A model generated the notes under the pieces. The model did no database searches. It saw nothing but the letters and a program-made list of their open reading frames with translations, and was not told where the DNA came from. Position numbers and translations under genes: made by a program. Source: Magicicada septendecula (lineage: Eukaryota; Arthropoda; Insecta; Hemiptera; Cicadidae). Taken from it: a stretch of 64,000 nucleotides of DNA. This document shows positions 38,954 through 51,162 of this stretch, in pieces (position 1 is the stretch's first letter; each line of letters opens with the position of its first letter). The DNA is taken from the NCBI GenBank assembly GCA_034769895.1, contig CM068371.1:398303469-398367468 (forward strand), read 5' to 3'.

Positions 38954-41019
38954 TCTAAAAATATTATGATGGAGGTAGTCAAAGTAGAGGCTTTACCTAT
39001 TATAAATTACCCATCACTTAGGAGTTTTAAAGGTAAGATAATATTAGGCCACAACTATAATAATAATAATAAAACAGGTCAGAGCTTTAAAATAAGGACT
39101 GTCCTGACTAAATCAGGATGTATGAAAACCTTAAAGTTTGTACCACTGTCCATTTCTTCTTTGTATTATCTATATTTCTCCATGACCAAAGGTGCTCATT
39201 GGGATGGGGAATCATGGCACAAGCTGTTCAATCAGAATTTTAGGAGTATTTTAGAGTTTTTTCATGCCACACAGATATAATACTGAACATGTAAGAATGC
39301 CCCCATCTCACATTAAAATATAAGTTTCTGTTACCTCTTCCTATAACAAGCTGCTCTGCAGAAACAACACTTATCCATTTAAGACTGATCAGAACTGTTC
39401 AGTTTTGACAAAATCAATATGGCAGGGGACTAGATCTCCAGTTTACTTATTCTTTTGTGTGTTTGTATGAAAGTGTCATCCTCAAGCAATTTCAAAATTT
39501 TAACAAATTTTCCATTTCCAGCATACAAAGGAAAATAAAGCTATATTTTAAGCTCTTTCAATGTACAAACTATTTTAGCTGTTAAAGTAAAATAAATATG
39601 TTTTGTTTTATACCACATTTAAACACAAAGTCGAAGATACTGTTTCCATCAAAGCATTTGTAATGTTATTAAATTTTACATAATCATATATCTAAAGAAA
39701 ATATAAATGATTATTTTGATTACTTTTTTATTATTTTTCTTAAACCTAATTAAAAGATTTTTATTAAAATATTTTTTAAAATCAAAGTGTTTTTATAATA
39801 AATGGTAAAGATTGTAAAAGACAACAAACTGACATTGAAAACTTAATCAAATAGTTTAAAATTTCATTGAATGGTTTTATACAGCTCTTATTAATTTCTA
39901 ATACATTATTAATTAAAGTTTATTGGTTTTTGTTAAAAAATAGTTTTTCAATTATTAAAAATAAATATTTAAAGTCTTTTGGTGATTTACAACAGTTATT
40001 ATAATCCATAAAGAATTATGAATGAATGCCTTCAGGTATAGGCTGAAGGTTAAAGTTGGGTGGGGAGACTATACTATTGCCTTGGGGGGGGGGGCACCAC
40101 TGTACATGACTAATGAAGCTGTTTTGACAGTGAAATATTTGTTTTTTTAAACGAGTTTGTTTTTTGTGATTAGGTGTATGTTTGTTATAAAGTAGTGAAG
40201 TTTACTGGCTTTTCCTATAATAATTTTTAAGTAGAATGAGGTCCAATTCCTTCTGACATATCAACAAACAAGAAAATAATATAATTTTTATCCACATACT
40301 ATCCCTTGTGAAGAAACACGATGGCGATGAAATTTTCATAGGGGCGTTTCTCACAATAAAATATAAACAAATGCATCTATGTGCACAATTTTATAATTTT
40401 CAGGAAATGTACAATTTTATAACATTATAACGGAGTCGTAAAGTATCCTAGAGTGAATGTGGATCTATGTGTATTTGTAAATGGAAGAAATATGACGCCT
40501 CTCCATAGGGCCTTGTCTGATGTGATGGGTTACACTATGTGTCTCTAATGAGCAAGGTCCAAGGTCATAGGCTCTCAGATTCCACCGTGTAGGCCTACAG
40601 TAAAACTGTTTATGTTATAACTGTGGCAGTGCTGACCTTAAAGGGACTGGAAGTAATCAACCATGGCCATAACACTGGTAATATTAGTTACATTACACTC
40701 TAGTGATGTCACAGCAGAAATCACAATATGTAAACAAATCAGAAGTGCTAATAACTATCTTATAATTCTACTAAATGTTACTCTGGCATATCTGTTATCA
40801 ACTTGAATAGCATTTTTTCCAACTCAGCAATGCACGGCTGTTTGCCACTATGCATGGCTGTTGTTTTATGAAGATATCAAAGCTTTCAAATGTCACTGCA
40901 CCTAGATCTTCCAATATGATCCTGACACAAAATGACAGTTCATTTTTTCAGGTTTTCAAGTTCTAAATCTGTAGAACCAGGACAGATTGTCACATACTTT
41001 GCCCCTTATGTTGCATTGA
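38954..41019. other. Intronic non-coding sequence
   Basis: A 119-codon plus frame at 38921-39280 has no recognisable motif. The rest is AT-rich apart from a G run near 40085; upstream piggyBac sequence may extend into its last few hundred bases. Confidence 0.4.
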
Positions 41020-42425
41020 AACGAGAGTGTTGCAGCGTATTATTGATCCTGGCCAAGACTTCGCTCTTGATGAATGTTTGATGTTATATAACGGCTGTTT
41101 ATATTTCTAGCAGTACATAAAATATAAGATATCATGTTTTGAACTGAAACTGTTTTGTTTATGCCCAAGTAACACCAAATACCAAGGGTATAACTTACAT
41201 GGATTTTGCCTTGAACATAGGAAAAGATATTTATGAAACTCCATGTTTTCCTGATTGTGCTGATCTCCCTGTATCTAAAAGAATAACAGTGTACCTAGCA
41301 CAGAATCTACTTGACAAACAGATTCTACCAAATATCATTGTGGATAATTGGTATTCATCAACTCGTCTAAGTGAATAATTCTTGAAACATAAACCATATA
41401 TTACAGGGAAATAAGAAAAAATCATGATGTACCTTAACATCTCAGGAGTGTATTTATGGGAGGGATGAATGGGACCCCCAGATGGTTGAAAAAGTTGATG
41501 AATTTTGTTAATCACTTAATTTTTAGGCTCTTTTATTATTTTTTTTAGCTGTGTACGTTAATATAATAGTAACTCTGTTTTAAGTATACAAACAGATTTA
41601 TTACACAGCATTATCATATACATTTGAAATACGAAATATAGAAAATCAATTCAGTCAATAAGTGTCTTGTAAACAATGTTTCAATAACATGTGTTTTTAT
41701 TGTGTTATTACCGTTTACTTTAATGGTACTGATTTGAGCAACTTTAAAGATAGTAATGTTGATTAGTCTTAACTTGTTTTTTCTTTTGAATGAAGCCAAC
41801 CCAACCCTGGACCTTCCCCTGCACACCAAATTCTAGATACGCCACAGCAACATCTCATTGATACACCACTAACCAAGGGACGTTCGACTTTGTGAGAAAC
41901 AAAGACACTCTCCTGGTGGGATTTAAAGACAAAAGAGATGTATTTGTTCCTACTACTCACTATGAAGCAGGTGAGAAAGTGTGACATGTTGGAGAAGGAA
42001 AATAAGGAGTTTTTATTCAAATCACTCTATACTGAAAAATATAATGAATTTAAGGGATTAGTGAACAAAGCTGACCAAAGTTACAGACATACAATATATT
42101 TTGTATTTAAGCATATTTATACTCTTGGTTCATTAAGTCTGGCATGTATGTAGCCTCCCAAATGCTACTGGATGGATTTAATATTCATCAGAATTGTAAT
42201 AGTGAGTACAGGAGATTCAAGAATTTTATTATAAAGTGCAGTGAGGAACTTCTAACCGAATTTAGTGAAGGATGCATGGAAATGTCTGATGGAAAATCTG
42301 CTGCTCAGGATCAAGCACAACAAAGTCTACACAAGCTTGTGCAGATTGCCATAACAGGAAACTAAAAATGCCATATTTGTACTTCTAAACGCTTGTACCT
42401 GCCTCATGTGTTCTGGATGTACAAT
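41020..42425 (+). pseudogene. piggyBac-type transposase relic
   Basis: A DDE transposase of the piggyBac family, now in many frames. Near 41045-41140 it reads PGQDFALDECLMLYNG then QYIKYKISCFELKLF, matching the conserved Asp-containing core. At about 41335 comes DNWYSSTRLSE-like sequence (second catalytic Asp region). After a MITE insertion (41443-41847) follow NKDTLLVGFKDKRDVFVPTT and VNKADQSYR, the latter corresponding to the GVDxxDQ motif. Near 42370 KCHICTSKRL recalls the C-terminal cysteine-rich domain. Numerous stops make it inactive. The TTAA-bounded ends were not identified. Confidence 0.75.
41443..41847. mobile_element. hAT-like MITE (~410 bp), copy 2, inside piggyBac
   Basis: It starts CAGGAGTGTATTTATGGG and ends TCTAGATACGCCACAG; the inverse of the end (CTGTGGCGTATC) resembles the start. 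Flanks TAACATCT (41435-41442) and CAACATCT (41848-41855) are an 8-bp target duplication with one change, which defines the borders. It is non-coding and related to 21672-22084. Confidence 0.78.
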
Positions 42426-43046
42426 TTTTTCTGGACTGTGCTCAAAAGAACAATTTTCATGAGTACCACACAAATTTGAACAATTAACTAGCAAGTGTTT
42501 AACATTTGTAATAAGAAATAATTTCTGTATACATAAATGATTGTGTAAGCATATAGGCCAATCTATCTTATGTTCTTATATTAACTTTAAAGCTATAATA
42601 TGAATATTTTCACAATTAAAATAATTCTTTGATCATATACAGAACACAAATGACTATGTAGATGTAAAACTGAAGTTGAGTGATTTGGATGGAGTAGAGA
42701 TGAGGGAGGGTGGTGTAGTGATGGGGAAGGCTAGAGGTTCGGTGGGGTAAGGGTGGGGAGTAACAGGAAAATTGTTGGGATATTAGTAAAGATGGAGGAT
42801 ACATTTTCATGTGTAGTGATAGGTTGGTTAATTTTGTAATTGGTATACTTTTGTACTTCTAGCAGTTTGTTTATAATATTCAAAATGCATACAAGTTCTT
42901 TAACATATAAAAAATTCCTGTTACATTTTGAAAAAAAAAGTTATTTGCTTGAGGAAAGTCAGACACTACAAACATTTGCAGAGTTCTGTGTCTAATATCA
43001 AGTATTTCCTACTTGTTACTATAGAATCATTCACAACATTTTTAAC
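42426..43046. other. Intronic non-coding sequence
   Basis: No gene. A purine-rich stretch at about 42690-42770 is low complexity. Confidence 0.45.
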
Positions 43047-43126
43047 TTCTTCTCTTCTTCTTCTTCTTCTTCTTCTTCTTCTTCTTCTTCTTCTTCTTCT
43101 TCTTCTTCTTCTTCTTCTTCTTCTTC
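43047..43126. repeat. (CTT)n microsatellite
   Basis: About 25 CTT units. Confidence 0.95.
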
Positions 43127-43477
43127 CCCAATAAGAATTAGGCCTTAGTGACCTGTTCCAGCTTCATAAGATTTATTCCCATCTTTTCTTTGATCTCCCT
43201 ACGCTTCTTCTTCCAGCTGGTTTGTATCTGCTTGCCACTTTTGGAAGTGTTCTATTGTCCATGCACTCCAAATGGTCCTTCCAATTTCTTCTATGCAACT
43301 CTATTTTCTCATATTTATATTATCAAATGTTATTAATGCTGTTTGTAGTTTATAAGTCAAGATTACATTTGATATTATCAAATATACTTGTATTGTACGC
43401 AAATTATGGATTTATAATTGATCTCTTTGTCTTTTCTATCCTTCTAGGATACAATACCATATGCATACATATTGTCT

Positions 43478-43478
<1 letters not shown>

Positions 43479-43544
<66 letters not shown>
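43479..43544. repeat. (CT)n microsatellite
   Basis: About 32 CT units. Confidence 0.95.
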
Positions 43545-43546
<2 letters not shown>

Positions 43547-43683
43547 AAGATGTTTGACAAAGGAAATGCTACCAACAGCATAGCTCTGAGAATCTCAGAA
43601 ACTCCCTTCTAGTATATAAAGATAAAATCCTTAAAGGATAATTACTGGTCTCCCTAATAACGATTTCAAACTAGTATTAAAAT

Positions 43684-44170
43684 ATTACCTCATCAGCATC
43701 ATCATCATCACCATTCCAAGGATTAGCCCCTAGACCTGTTCCGGAACCCATCTCCTCCTCGGTCTACCAACATCTCTCTCCCCAGTAGGGTGATAACCTG
43801 AGGCAGCTACGGGTTGACGGATATCAGGCATGTGTTTAAAGTGTTCACAGCATCTCCTTCTGTGGTCTTCAATCGTCTGATGCAACGGTACAATGTTTAG
43901 TTCAAGTCTAGTATCCTCGTTCCTTTTCCAATCCAGGAGAGAACAACTTGAGTCCCTCTTAGAAATTTTATTTCAGCTGCCTGAATCTTCTGTACATCCC
44001 TTTTATGAAGAGTCCATGTGTCACTAGCATACAGGAATGTGGGGACAGCCACAGTTTTGTAAAATTTCATTCGGGTATCCTTCCGTGTTTTATTTTTCAG
44101 GTACCTATGAATCCTTCCACAGATGCATCTAAATTTCGTTAGCTTACAATCCCAATCAATATCGGTTCCA
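43684..44170 (-). pseudogene. RTE-like RT C-terminal fragment
   Basis: The minus strand reads MKFYKTVAVPTFLYASDTW, TLHKRDVQKIQAAEIKFLRG and, further on, a GRPRRRW-type end. This parallels the plus-strand fragment at 3530-4186. It ends in a (GAT)n-type tail (ATGATGATGATG at about 43690-43710). Stops and a 5' truncation make it inactive. Confidence 0.78.
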
Positions 44171-44391
44171 TATGAGATTAAAATGTTAGCTAATTAATAT
44201 AAATACTAGTTTTAAAATGTTTAACAATTTTTACATAATTCTGTCACTTAGGTTGCTTAGAAAAGTACTGAATAGGTCCTGGAAGCCTAAAAGAGGGGGG
44301 AAAAGAAGGAAAGGAATATCATCTGTCTTCTTTTTCCTCACCAGTAGAAGCCACAAGGCTTGTAATTACATTCTCCTGTTGTTTGTTTCAG

Positions 44392-44565
44392 CACCCAGCT
44401 GGGTACAGTGTTCTTACGGACTATGCAGGCAGGGATGCAAGTTTTGCATTCAGATCAAGTGGCCACAATTCATCGCACCTCGACATAATTGAACAATGTT
44501 TTGTTGGCCAGTTAATACCAGATCAGTGTATATTTAACAATAGGTTAACTTCGCTCTGTTTATAA
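44392..44565 (+). CDS. Cytochrome b5-like protein, exon 3 (last)
   Basis: Begins immediately after TTTGTTTCAG and runs 57 codons to TAA (44563-44565). It opens with HPAG, the first haem-ligand histidine motif (usually HPGG), then VLTDYAGRDASFAFRSSGHN, where the His of SGH is the second axial ligand, and DIIEQCFVGQL, the helix and exit strand of the fold. The protein stops eleven residues later without the hydrophobic C-terminal anchor of microsomal cytochrome b5, so it is predicted soluble. A weak donor (AATAGGTTAAC) lies near the end, so splicing to an unseen anchor exon cannot be excluded. Confidence 0.9.
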   Translation, partial: HPAGYSVLTDYAGRDASFAFRSSGHNSSHLDIIEQCFVGQLIPDQCIFNNRLTSLCL

Positions 44566-44947
44566 TGCTAATTTCTCCTATAAAGAAGTTTAGCTAATTG
44601 ATATTCATTTTTTATACCTTTACAATGTTGAGTAATCAATAGTACTCTATATTTATATCCAGAAAACTATAAAGTACAGTACAGGTTACAGATATTGTTT
44701 TATTTACTGGTAGAAATTTATAGGTACACACAGCTTAATTTACCAGCAGCATACAACTATAATATGCTAGATACAGTAGTTGTCTGTATACTTAATGTTG
44801 AACATATTGCAGATTCTTTTCGAGTAGAAACAAAAGCAAAATATTTTGCTGAAATTTCAGAAAAGTCAGAAAAGTGTCTTACATAAAATGTAATGATTTG
44901 CAAACATTATTCCAACATGGAGAACTAGTATTTTAGATATAAATTAT
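44566..44947. other. Presumed 3' UTR / flank of the cytochrome b5 gene
   Basis: No coding signal and no clear AATAAA in this stretch. Confidence 0.4.
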
Positions 44948-45940
44948 GAAAAGTTTTACCTTATTCCATGAGCCAGCTTTCAGTCATTGTGAGCTTCTTT
45001 AGAGCCTGCTGCGAGGAGCACTGTTCAAATGAACTAGACTAGGACCTCACCATCACAAAATTTGAACATAGACACAAATTCAGTACCGTATATACAGAAA
45101 ACTCACTACAACTGACACACTAATACACAACTCCTCTAATCACCCAATACAAAAGAAACTTGCTGCCTTCAGAACCATGATACACAGACTAAATAACATC
45201 CCATTAGATGAAAAAGACTACAAAGACAAACTAAAGACGATAAAATATCTATCAGAAAACAATGGATACAACAGAACAATAGTCAATAAACTCCTACACA
45301 AAACAAACAACAGACAAAGACAGAAAACAACAAGTTCATAACACTAACATACATCAATAACCACACTGAAAAATTAGCCCACAAATTAAAAAAAGCAGAA
45401 TACAGAATTGCATACAAAACGACAAACAAAACAGAACACACACAAAGAACAAAACGAATTTGATTTCCCTTGTGTATACAAACTAAACTGCTCAGGATGT
45501 AACAAATTTTACATAGGCCAGACAGGACATTGGTTCAAACAGAGATACATTGAACACACAAAGGCACTACACTCCACCATCAAATCCACCTTTGCAAACC
45601 ACCTCATTGAAGCAAACCTCATATACATAAACATAAACAGAAACATGGATATTCTACACATACACACAAAAGGCCAAAAACTAGACACTCTTGAACAGCT
45701 AGAAATATACAAACACACAAAAACACATAAAAACGAGATCCTAAATGCACAAACACAGTTCAAATTACACATACTATTCGAACGTATCACACTGCACACA
45801 CACAACAGCAATCTTTCGAATGACGGCGCTGTCGTCACCAAGAACAAGACGGACAGCGCTCCTAGTAGTAGCCTCTGATGAAGCTTGTAATAAGCAACAA
45901 CTGGTTCAGGCTACAAGGTAAAAATTTTACATTTTTACCA
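44948..45940 (+). mobile_element. Penelope-like element, 5'-truncated, inverted pLTR pieces
   Basis: 44948-45005 (reverse) and 45874-45930 (forward) are diverged inverse copies. The right copy starts CTGATGAAGCTTGT, a decayed hammerhead-like core, and both lead into GGTAAAA.TTTT.A. Between them lie the end of a Penelope-type reverse transcriptase and the GIY-YIG nuclease. It has the same architecture as 10723-11464 but an older, different subfamily. It sits about 380 bp past the cytochrome b5 stop codon. Confidence 0.75.
45040..45878 (+). pseudogene. Penelope-like RT end plus GIY-YIG endonuclease
   Basis: A first frame at about 45085-45330 reads KLAAFRTMIHRLNNIPLDEK and LSENNGYNRTIVNKLL, typical of the region after the RT palm in Penelope-like elements. 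After a frameshift, 45408-45878 (156 codons) encodes PCVYKLNCSGCNKFYIGQTG (the GIY and YIG motifs as VYKL and FYIGQTG), FKQRYIEH with its conserved Arg, and FANHLIEANL/TLEQLEIYKH. The nuclease part is intact; the RT is truncated and out of frame. Confidence 0.85.
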
Positions 45941-46080
45941 ATAAAAAACTTAGTGTTCCAAGTCAGTAGTATTATACTTAATTACTTTAAAATCTTCAAA
46001 AGCCACTTTATATTTATTTTTATGTACTTTTTACTACACTACATGTACTAACATCTTTTTTAATGTTAATATGACTTTTA

Positions 46081-46159
46081 GAATAACTTGGTATCTGTCC
46101 ACAATAAGCTGACTGATTTAGAATCACTTGGTATCTGTCCACAATAAGCTGACTGATTT
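46081..46159 (+). repeat. 40-bp tandem duplication
   Basis: Two copies of a unit containing TTGGTATCTGTCCACAATAA, nearly identical. Confidence 0.9.
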
Positions 46160-46530
46160 TTACTGAAGTTGTATACATACCAACAGTTGTTTTATATTTT
46201 TTCTCTTTATTACAGAGAACTAAAGTTATATGTCATGCATATAGATAATACAAAATATATACAGAATTGTTTTCTGTTTAGAAAGAGTAGAAAGTATATA
46301 CAGAATATTTTTGTTTACTTCAATAGGTAGTTATGCCAGCATTTCTTATTATTATGCAGTTGAAGATAATACTTGTTATCACATTGGAGACTGTAAAATT
46401 ATTAACACCAGTTTAAGATATATTTGAATGACATTTTTTTTAAAAAACTAAAAATAAAATTAATTTGTAAGTGTAAAATTCTTGTAACCAGTTTATGTAT
46501 TGCTTCAAGACATGTAAGCACATCTTTGCA

Positions 46531-46564
46531 GAAGGAGAAGAAGAAGAAGAAGAAGAAGAAGAAG
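46531..46564. repeat. (GAA)n microsatellite
   Basis: About 10 GAA units. Confidence 0.9.
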
Positions 46565-47764
46565 ATAAAGAAAAAAGCCAAAGAAGAAGAAGTATTTCAA
46601 CAATTGTTTTATTTACTATCTTCATCATTGTTAACTACCAGTTTACTATGTTAATATTATTTAAATAATAAATACGTACAATCTGGAAACTTTTTGTTTA
46701 GAATACAAACCATTAATTTAAATGTGTTCAGATTCTTGCATGGCATCATCACCAGTACACTATGTAAGTATTGGCTGTGAATTAGTTATTTCAGAAAAAT
46801 AGTTGCTGATGATATCTGTGTATGCTTAAAATCATGTATATACTAAAATTGCAAAAAAATGTTTACCATTAATAAATAAGGAAATTGTCATATGGAGAGG
46901 CACTTTACTAAGGGAAGAAGAAATGTTACAAGACAGTATGGGCTAATCAACAACCATGCTAAAGTAGAACTAAGATGTACTATCATTGACATAATTCATA
47001 TTTTAAGCAATATAGAGATGGGACCCAGTCAGGCAGGAAGAAAATAGATTACCTTCAGTAATTCAGAAGTACAATAATACTTGATACCAGTACTTTCTTT
47101 GTTATTTGAAACTTCCAATTTCTCAAGCATTCATCTGAGGATTGTTAACAATTTTGATCAGATACTTGTAGAAACATGATGTACTTTATAAGTTCGAATC
47201 AGAATTTTAATTTTAATGGAATCAAACTTACAACCTTGGAACATGGCATAAAAAATAATAGTAACCTAACTTGTAACCCAATAGAGATTGAACTCACAGT
47301 TATAAAGTTTTCATTTTTGAAAAGACCATGTTTTGCATCATAGGATAACTTAAGAAAAAAATTTAGCTAACATTTAGCCCTCTATTAGTATGCATTAACT
47401 GAAGAAAGTAAAACTGTAAATCCAAGTGTACAATGGATTAACTGTACAGAGTTGAAATGAATGTTTTTATAATAGTAGAGATCATTTATGTGATCAGTAA
47501 CTGAAAAAGATATATGTCCAGATCAATAAAGAAACTTGTGAATATGATCATAAGATGTCACTGATACAAGGTGTAGGTCTGTTTCTAACCAAATGAAGTT
47601 TTTAAGAAATATACAAAGACACGGGACTTTTAAAGAAGTACAGACCTTGACTCTTCAAGTTGAATCCTGATATAAAGAATGGTATCGCATAACTTATTGT
47701 TGCAAAGATTCCTGTTTACAGCGCATTAATGACATGTAATGCAAAATTTATGTTAGGGCAATAA

Positions 47765-48730
47765 TGTTCTGTAACATATATTTATGGCTTGTTCGAAAAA
47801 TGATAAGTACTCTGCCCATCGGTTATGTTGTTCATTACAGTAGATGAGTAAATGTTTTCCTAACTCTTTGTTTACCTTTTCAGCAAGGTTTCCTTGTGGG
47901 TGTCATATTGATGTTAACACTGGTTGTATGCCGTGCTGCTTTAGCATTTCTGCCCATACTTTATTTTGGAATTGTTTACCTTGGTCACTCAATATCTTTT
48001 TGATTTGACCATACTTCGGTACGTATTTGTGTAGTATGACATTCAGTACACTTTTAGTGGTGGGTCTTCGAATAACGTAGAGTCGAACTGCCTTGGTGAA
48101 CACATCTATACATACAAGTATGTGTTTTGTACCCCCGTGAATAGCTCTCGGAAATGGGCCCAGGAAGTCTACTGCTACTAATTCTCCCTGTTCCTGTGTC
48201 TTGATATTTTGCATATCTACGTAGGTGTGAAGATTCGGATGTCGGGCTGTTTGACATTCGTAGCATCCTTTTAAGATTGCTTTTATTCTTCTAAACATAT
48301 TATTCATAATGAAGTCTTCCTTTAAAGCTAAATGACATTTTAAAGCAGACACATGTGCTAGACTTTGATGACATGGTATAATTAGTGGTTTTAGCATCTC
48401 TGGTGATAGGACTATTTTCCAATCATAAATGACGAGTTTGTACAATATACTATTTTTTATTGTATATCTACTAGATAGTGGTGATAACTTCATGTGACTT
48501 ATTTGAAGATCTTTGTTTTGTTCATTTGCTATATTGTTTAACAAATATTTAACTTTATCATCTGTTTGATATGTTATGTTTAATATTCTAACATCGTTCC
48601 CCTTAGCTTCATGAGTTTCTTGTGTCTCTTGTGGTGGATAATGACTTAGGGTGTCAGCAATTATATTATCCGAGCCTTTACAATATTTTATTGTGAATGA
48701 ATACTCTTGTATGGCCAGTATCCATCTCAT
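47765..48730 (-). pseudogene. Gypsy integrase with RNase H tail
   Basis: Opens with the end of RNase H (DNIIADTLSHYP). A zinc-binding HHCC domain follows (PCHQSLAHVSALKCHLA ... CYECQ), then the DDE core: AVDFLGPFPRAIHGGTKHIL with the first Asp and LSDQGKQFQNKVW with the second. At 47903 a TGA interrupts, but the frame continues as HPQGNLAEKVNKELGKHLL, covering the region of the catalytic Glu. Confidence 0.85.
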
Positions 48731-48733
48731 TAG

Positions 48734-49177
48734 TCATGCATTTGTTGCTTTACAACTTAATAAAAATGAAAGCTCTTGATGATCCGTGTGTATCTCGAAG
48801 TGTGTTCCATACACATAATAACGAAACTGCTTCAAGGCGTATACTCTCACTAAGATTTCCTTCTCTGACGTACAGTAGTGTTTTTCTGCTCCTTTGAAGA
48901 CTCGACTGGCATATGCGATGACTCGTAGCTCTCCGTGTTTATCCTCTTGATACAGGACACTCCCTACTGCATAGTCACTGGCATCTGCGTAGATTATAAA
49001 TCGTCCTTCCCTTTGTGGGTGATGCAGCATAATGTTATGTAGAAATAAATTTTTCACTTCACGGAACGCTTCTTCATGATGTAGCTCCCATTTCCATTTC
49101 CTTTCTTTTCTAGTGAGTTCTAGAAGTGATTGGATTTTCTCCCCATATAATGATGAAAAACGTCGGTAGTATCCCAT
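48734..49177 (-). pseudogene. Gypsy RNase H domain
   Basis: 147 codons: RT thumb remnant (GYYRRFSSLYGEKIQSLLEL), then FIIYADASDYAVGSVLYQ (first catalytic Asp), EKEILV (Glu) and IHTDHQEL (Asp). It is intact as a domain but separated by stops from the RT and integrase. Confidence 0.85.
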
Positions 49178-49288
49178 GAGTCCTAGAAATGCTCTTAACC
49201 CTTTTATGGTCTTCGGTCTTGGGAACTCCGTTATACTCTTTAGCTTGCAAGGGTCTGTTTGTATTCCCTTGTCAGATATTATGTGACC

Positions 49289-49971
49289 TTAGAATTTTAT
49301 TGAAGTTTTAATAAATTCGCACTTCTCTAACTTCAGAGAGAGGTTAGCGTCTCTGAACTTTTGAAATATAGTATTCAGATGCTGAAGGTGTTCTTCCAAC
49401 GTTGGTGAGATTACAAGGATGTCGTCCACGAAGATCATGGTGTATGGTTCCACCTCTGGTCCTAGTGCATTTTCCAAACACTTTACAATTGCTGCGAGGC
49501 TTGTACTCAATCCAAAGGGCACTACTCGATGTTGGTAGCTTTGGTTCTTGTACAGGAATGCGGTGTATTTGCGATCTTGTTTGCAAATAGGAATTTGCAA
49601 AACGACGAAGTCAAGTCTAACTTGGTTAGATATTTTGCTCCTTAACATTTGTTAAATAATTCTTCAATATTTGGTGCACAATCAAAATCTTTTCGACAAC
49701 ACTATTTAGATTCTGCATGTCTAAACAGTCTTATTTCGTCCATCTTCTTTTTGATGACAACGAGAGGATTGATGAAGCTGCTGTTGGACCGCTCTATTAC
49801 ACCGTTATCCAACATTCTTCTGATTTCCTCGTCGACTGGTTCCGCATATTTCATGGGAATCGGATATGTCATCCGTACGAACTTAGTAGGATCGGTGACC
49901 TGAATCTTGTGTTCATAAGCATTCGTAATTGTAGGCATGTCACTAAATATATCTTGATATTCCTGTATCAA
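49289..49971 (-). pseudogene. Gypsy reverse transcriptase
   Basis: 49971-49702 holds the RT entry region (KFVRMTYPIPMKYAEPVDEE, GVIERSNSSFINPLVVIKKK). After a gap and frame change, 49648-49289 continues with YKNQSYQHRVVPFGLSTS and FVDDILVISPTLEEHLQHL, where FVDD is the catalytic box. It is broken near 49660-49700. Confidence 0.85.
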
Positions 49972-50069
49972 GTCTTCTATTAACTCTATTCCTTCGTGTT
50001 GATTGTCCTCTTGTGTATTGATATCACTTGCAGGTGTTTTACAGCTGGTCTGGAGATGGCGATTGGTTC

Positions 50070-50616
50070 CTATTCTTCTTCCAAGTTGTTTTGACTTTCT
50101 TCAAATTTAATTATGTAGAGTCCTCCCTCAACTTTGCACGTCATTGAATTGTTTTCTAAATTAATAACTGCTCCTAATTTATTTAATACGTCGATACCTA
50201 TGATACAATCATATGTAAGTTTATCTACTACTATCATAGGAATATCACATTCAAGTTTATTACATTTAAAAGTATCATATATTTGTTGTGTGGCAATCTG
50301 TTTAATCTTTGTCGCCGTTGTTATATAATAATTGCTTATCGGTAACACTGGTTCATGTCTGAAATGGCTCCTGTTCCTGTAGATGCAGGTCCGGCTGATT
50401 ACGGACACCTCACTTCCAGTGTCGACAAGGATTTTTATATTTAAATTATTTATTGTTCCCCCTAACATAGGACAATAGGTTTTAGATAACGTTATTTCCT
50501 GTGGTGTATCTGTATTGTTTAGGGTGTCACGCAAATCATGTGTGTGCAGGTCGTTTATCAAACCTGTACGTACTGGCTTTTTGTTCCCCTTCTGTAGTCT
50601 ATAACGCGTCCTATCA
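50070..50616 (-). pseudogene. Gypsy aspartic protease (start of pol)
   Basis: The active site is ILVDTGSEVSVIS, with CIIGIDVLNKLGA as the second hairpin. The open frame reaches upstream of 50561 through basic linker codons (RYRLQKGNKK) to the insertion border near 50617. Confidence 0.8.
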
Positions 50617-51162
50617 GAGCGTTATATGAAAGCTATAGACAATACGAGTGTAACGCAGTAAGAAAGAGAGAGAGCGTATAATCGCAGCCATCTCACTCTA
50701 ACCACGTCACCGCTACAGTAGAATCCAGTTCAAACAGGTAATTTTACTCAAAGCGAATTATCAGTTCAACCTGCAATAACTTCAAAAGTTGTAAATATAC
50801 GGCAATTCTGAAAACAGCATTGTGTTTAGCAAGAAAAGCTTTATAAGTAGCCGCAAGCTCAGTTAATATAATTAACAAATAAAGAAGTTATACGGATGAC
50901 GCATGCCAACAGGAATAACGAGAGAATTATGCTACGTAGGAATAAGGTGTTTTCACACACACACAGATAAAGACCTAAGCAACAATATTCTGTGGTCAGA
51001 TCTTCGGAAACACATTTGGAAATACCTGTAATCAATCGATTTGCAAATACAGGAAGTACGATTTTGACAAGAATTTCTATGCCGTTTGGAACCTGTCACG
51101 GAGTGTTTGACCGACTTGTTTGAGATTGTCGAAACTGGAAAAACGCATGATTTATTTGTACA

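Larger units (their letters stand above)
29256..44391. other. Intron 2 of the cytochrome b5 gene (15.1 kb)
   Basis: Runs from GTAAGT (29256) to TTTGTTTCAG (ending 44391). It is filled by a hAT relic (29324-29936), a Helitron (30672-35736), a large repeat (35741-38268), a hammerhead-like pair, a piggyBac relic with an inserted MITE, microsatellites and an RTE fragment. Stretches 29937-30603 and 43127-43478 hold nothing further that I recognise. Confidence 0.8.
45941..47764. other. Intergenic, non-coding
   Basis: AT-rich sequence. Apart from a 40-bp tandem duplication and a GAA microsatellite, nothing was recognised. Confidence 0.5.

Noticed and set aside
38921..39280. 119-codon plus-strand ORF in intron 2
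   Set aside because: No recognisable motif; it starts inside the inverted hammerhead-like repeat and includes a poly-Asn run from low-complexity DNA.
6825..43126. Regularly spaced repeats that might suggest CRISPR-like arrays (TTC/CTT tracts, 24-40 bp tandems)
   Set aside because: All are simple or head-to-tail tandem repeats without unique spacers, in a eukaryotic genome.
42928..43134. 68-codon frame ending in poly-Leu
   Set aside because: Translation of the (CTT)n microsatellite.
43222..43557. 111-codon frame ending in a long Ser-Leu run
   Set aside because: Translation of the (CT)n microsatellite; low complexity.
44695..44886. A fourth cytochrome b5 exon carrying a membrane anchor
   Set aside because: The open frame has no acceptor of good quality at its start and no hydrophobic anchor.
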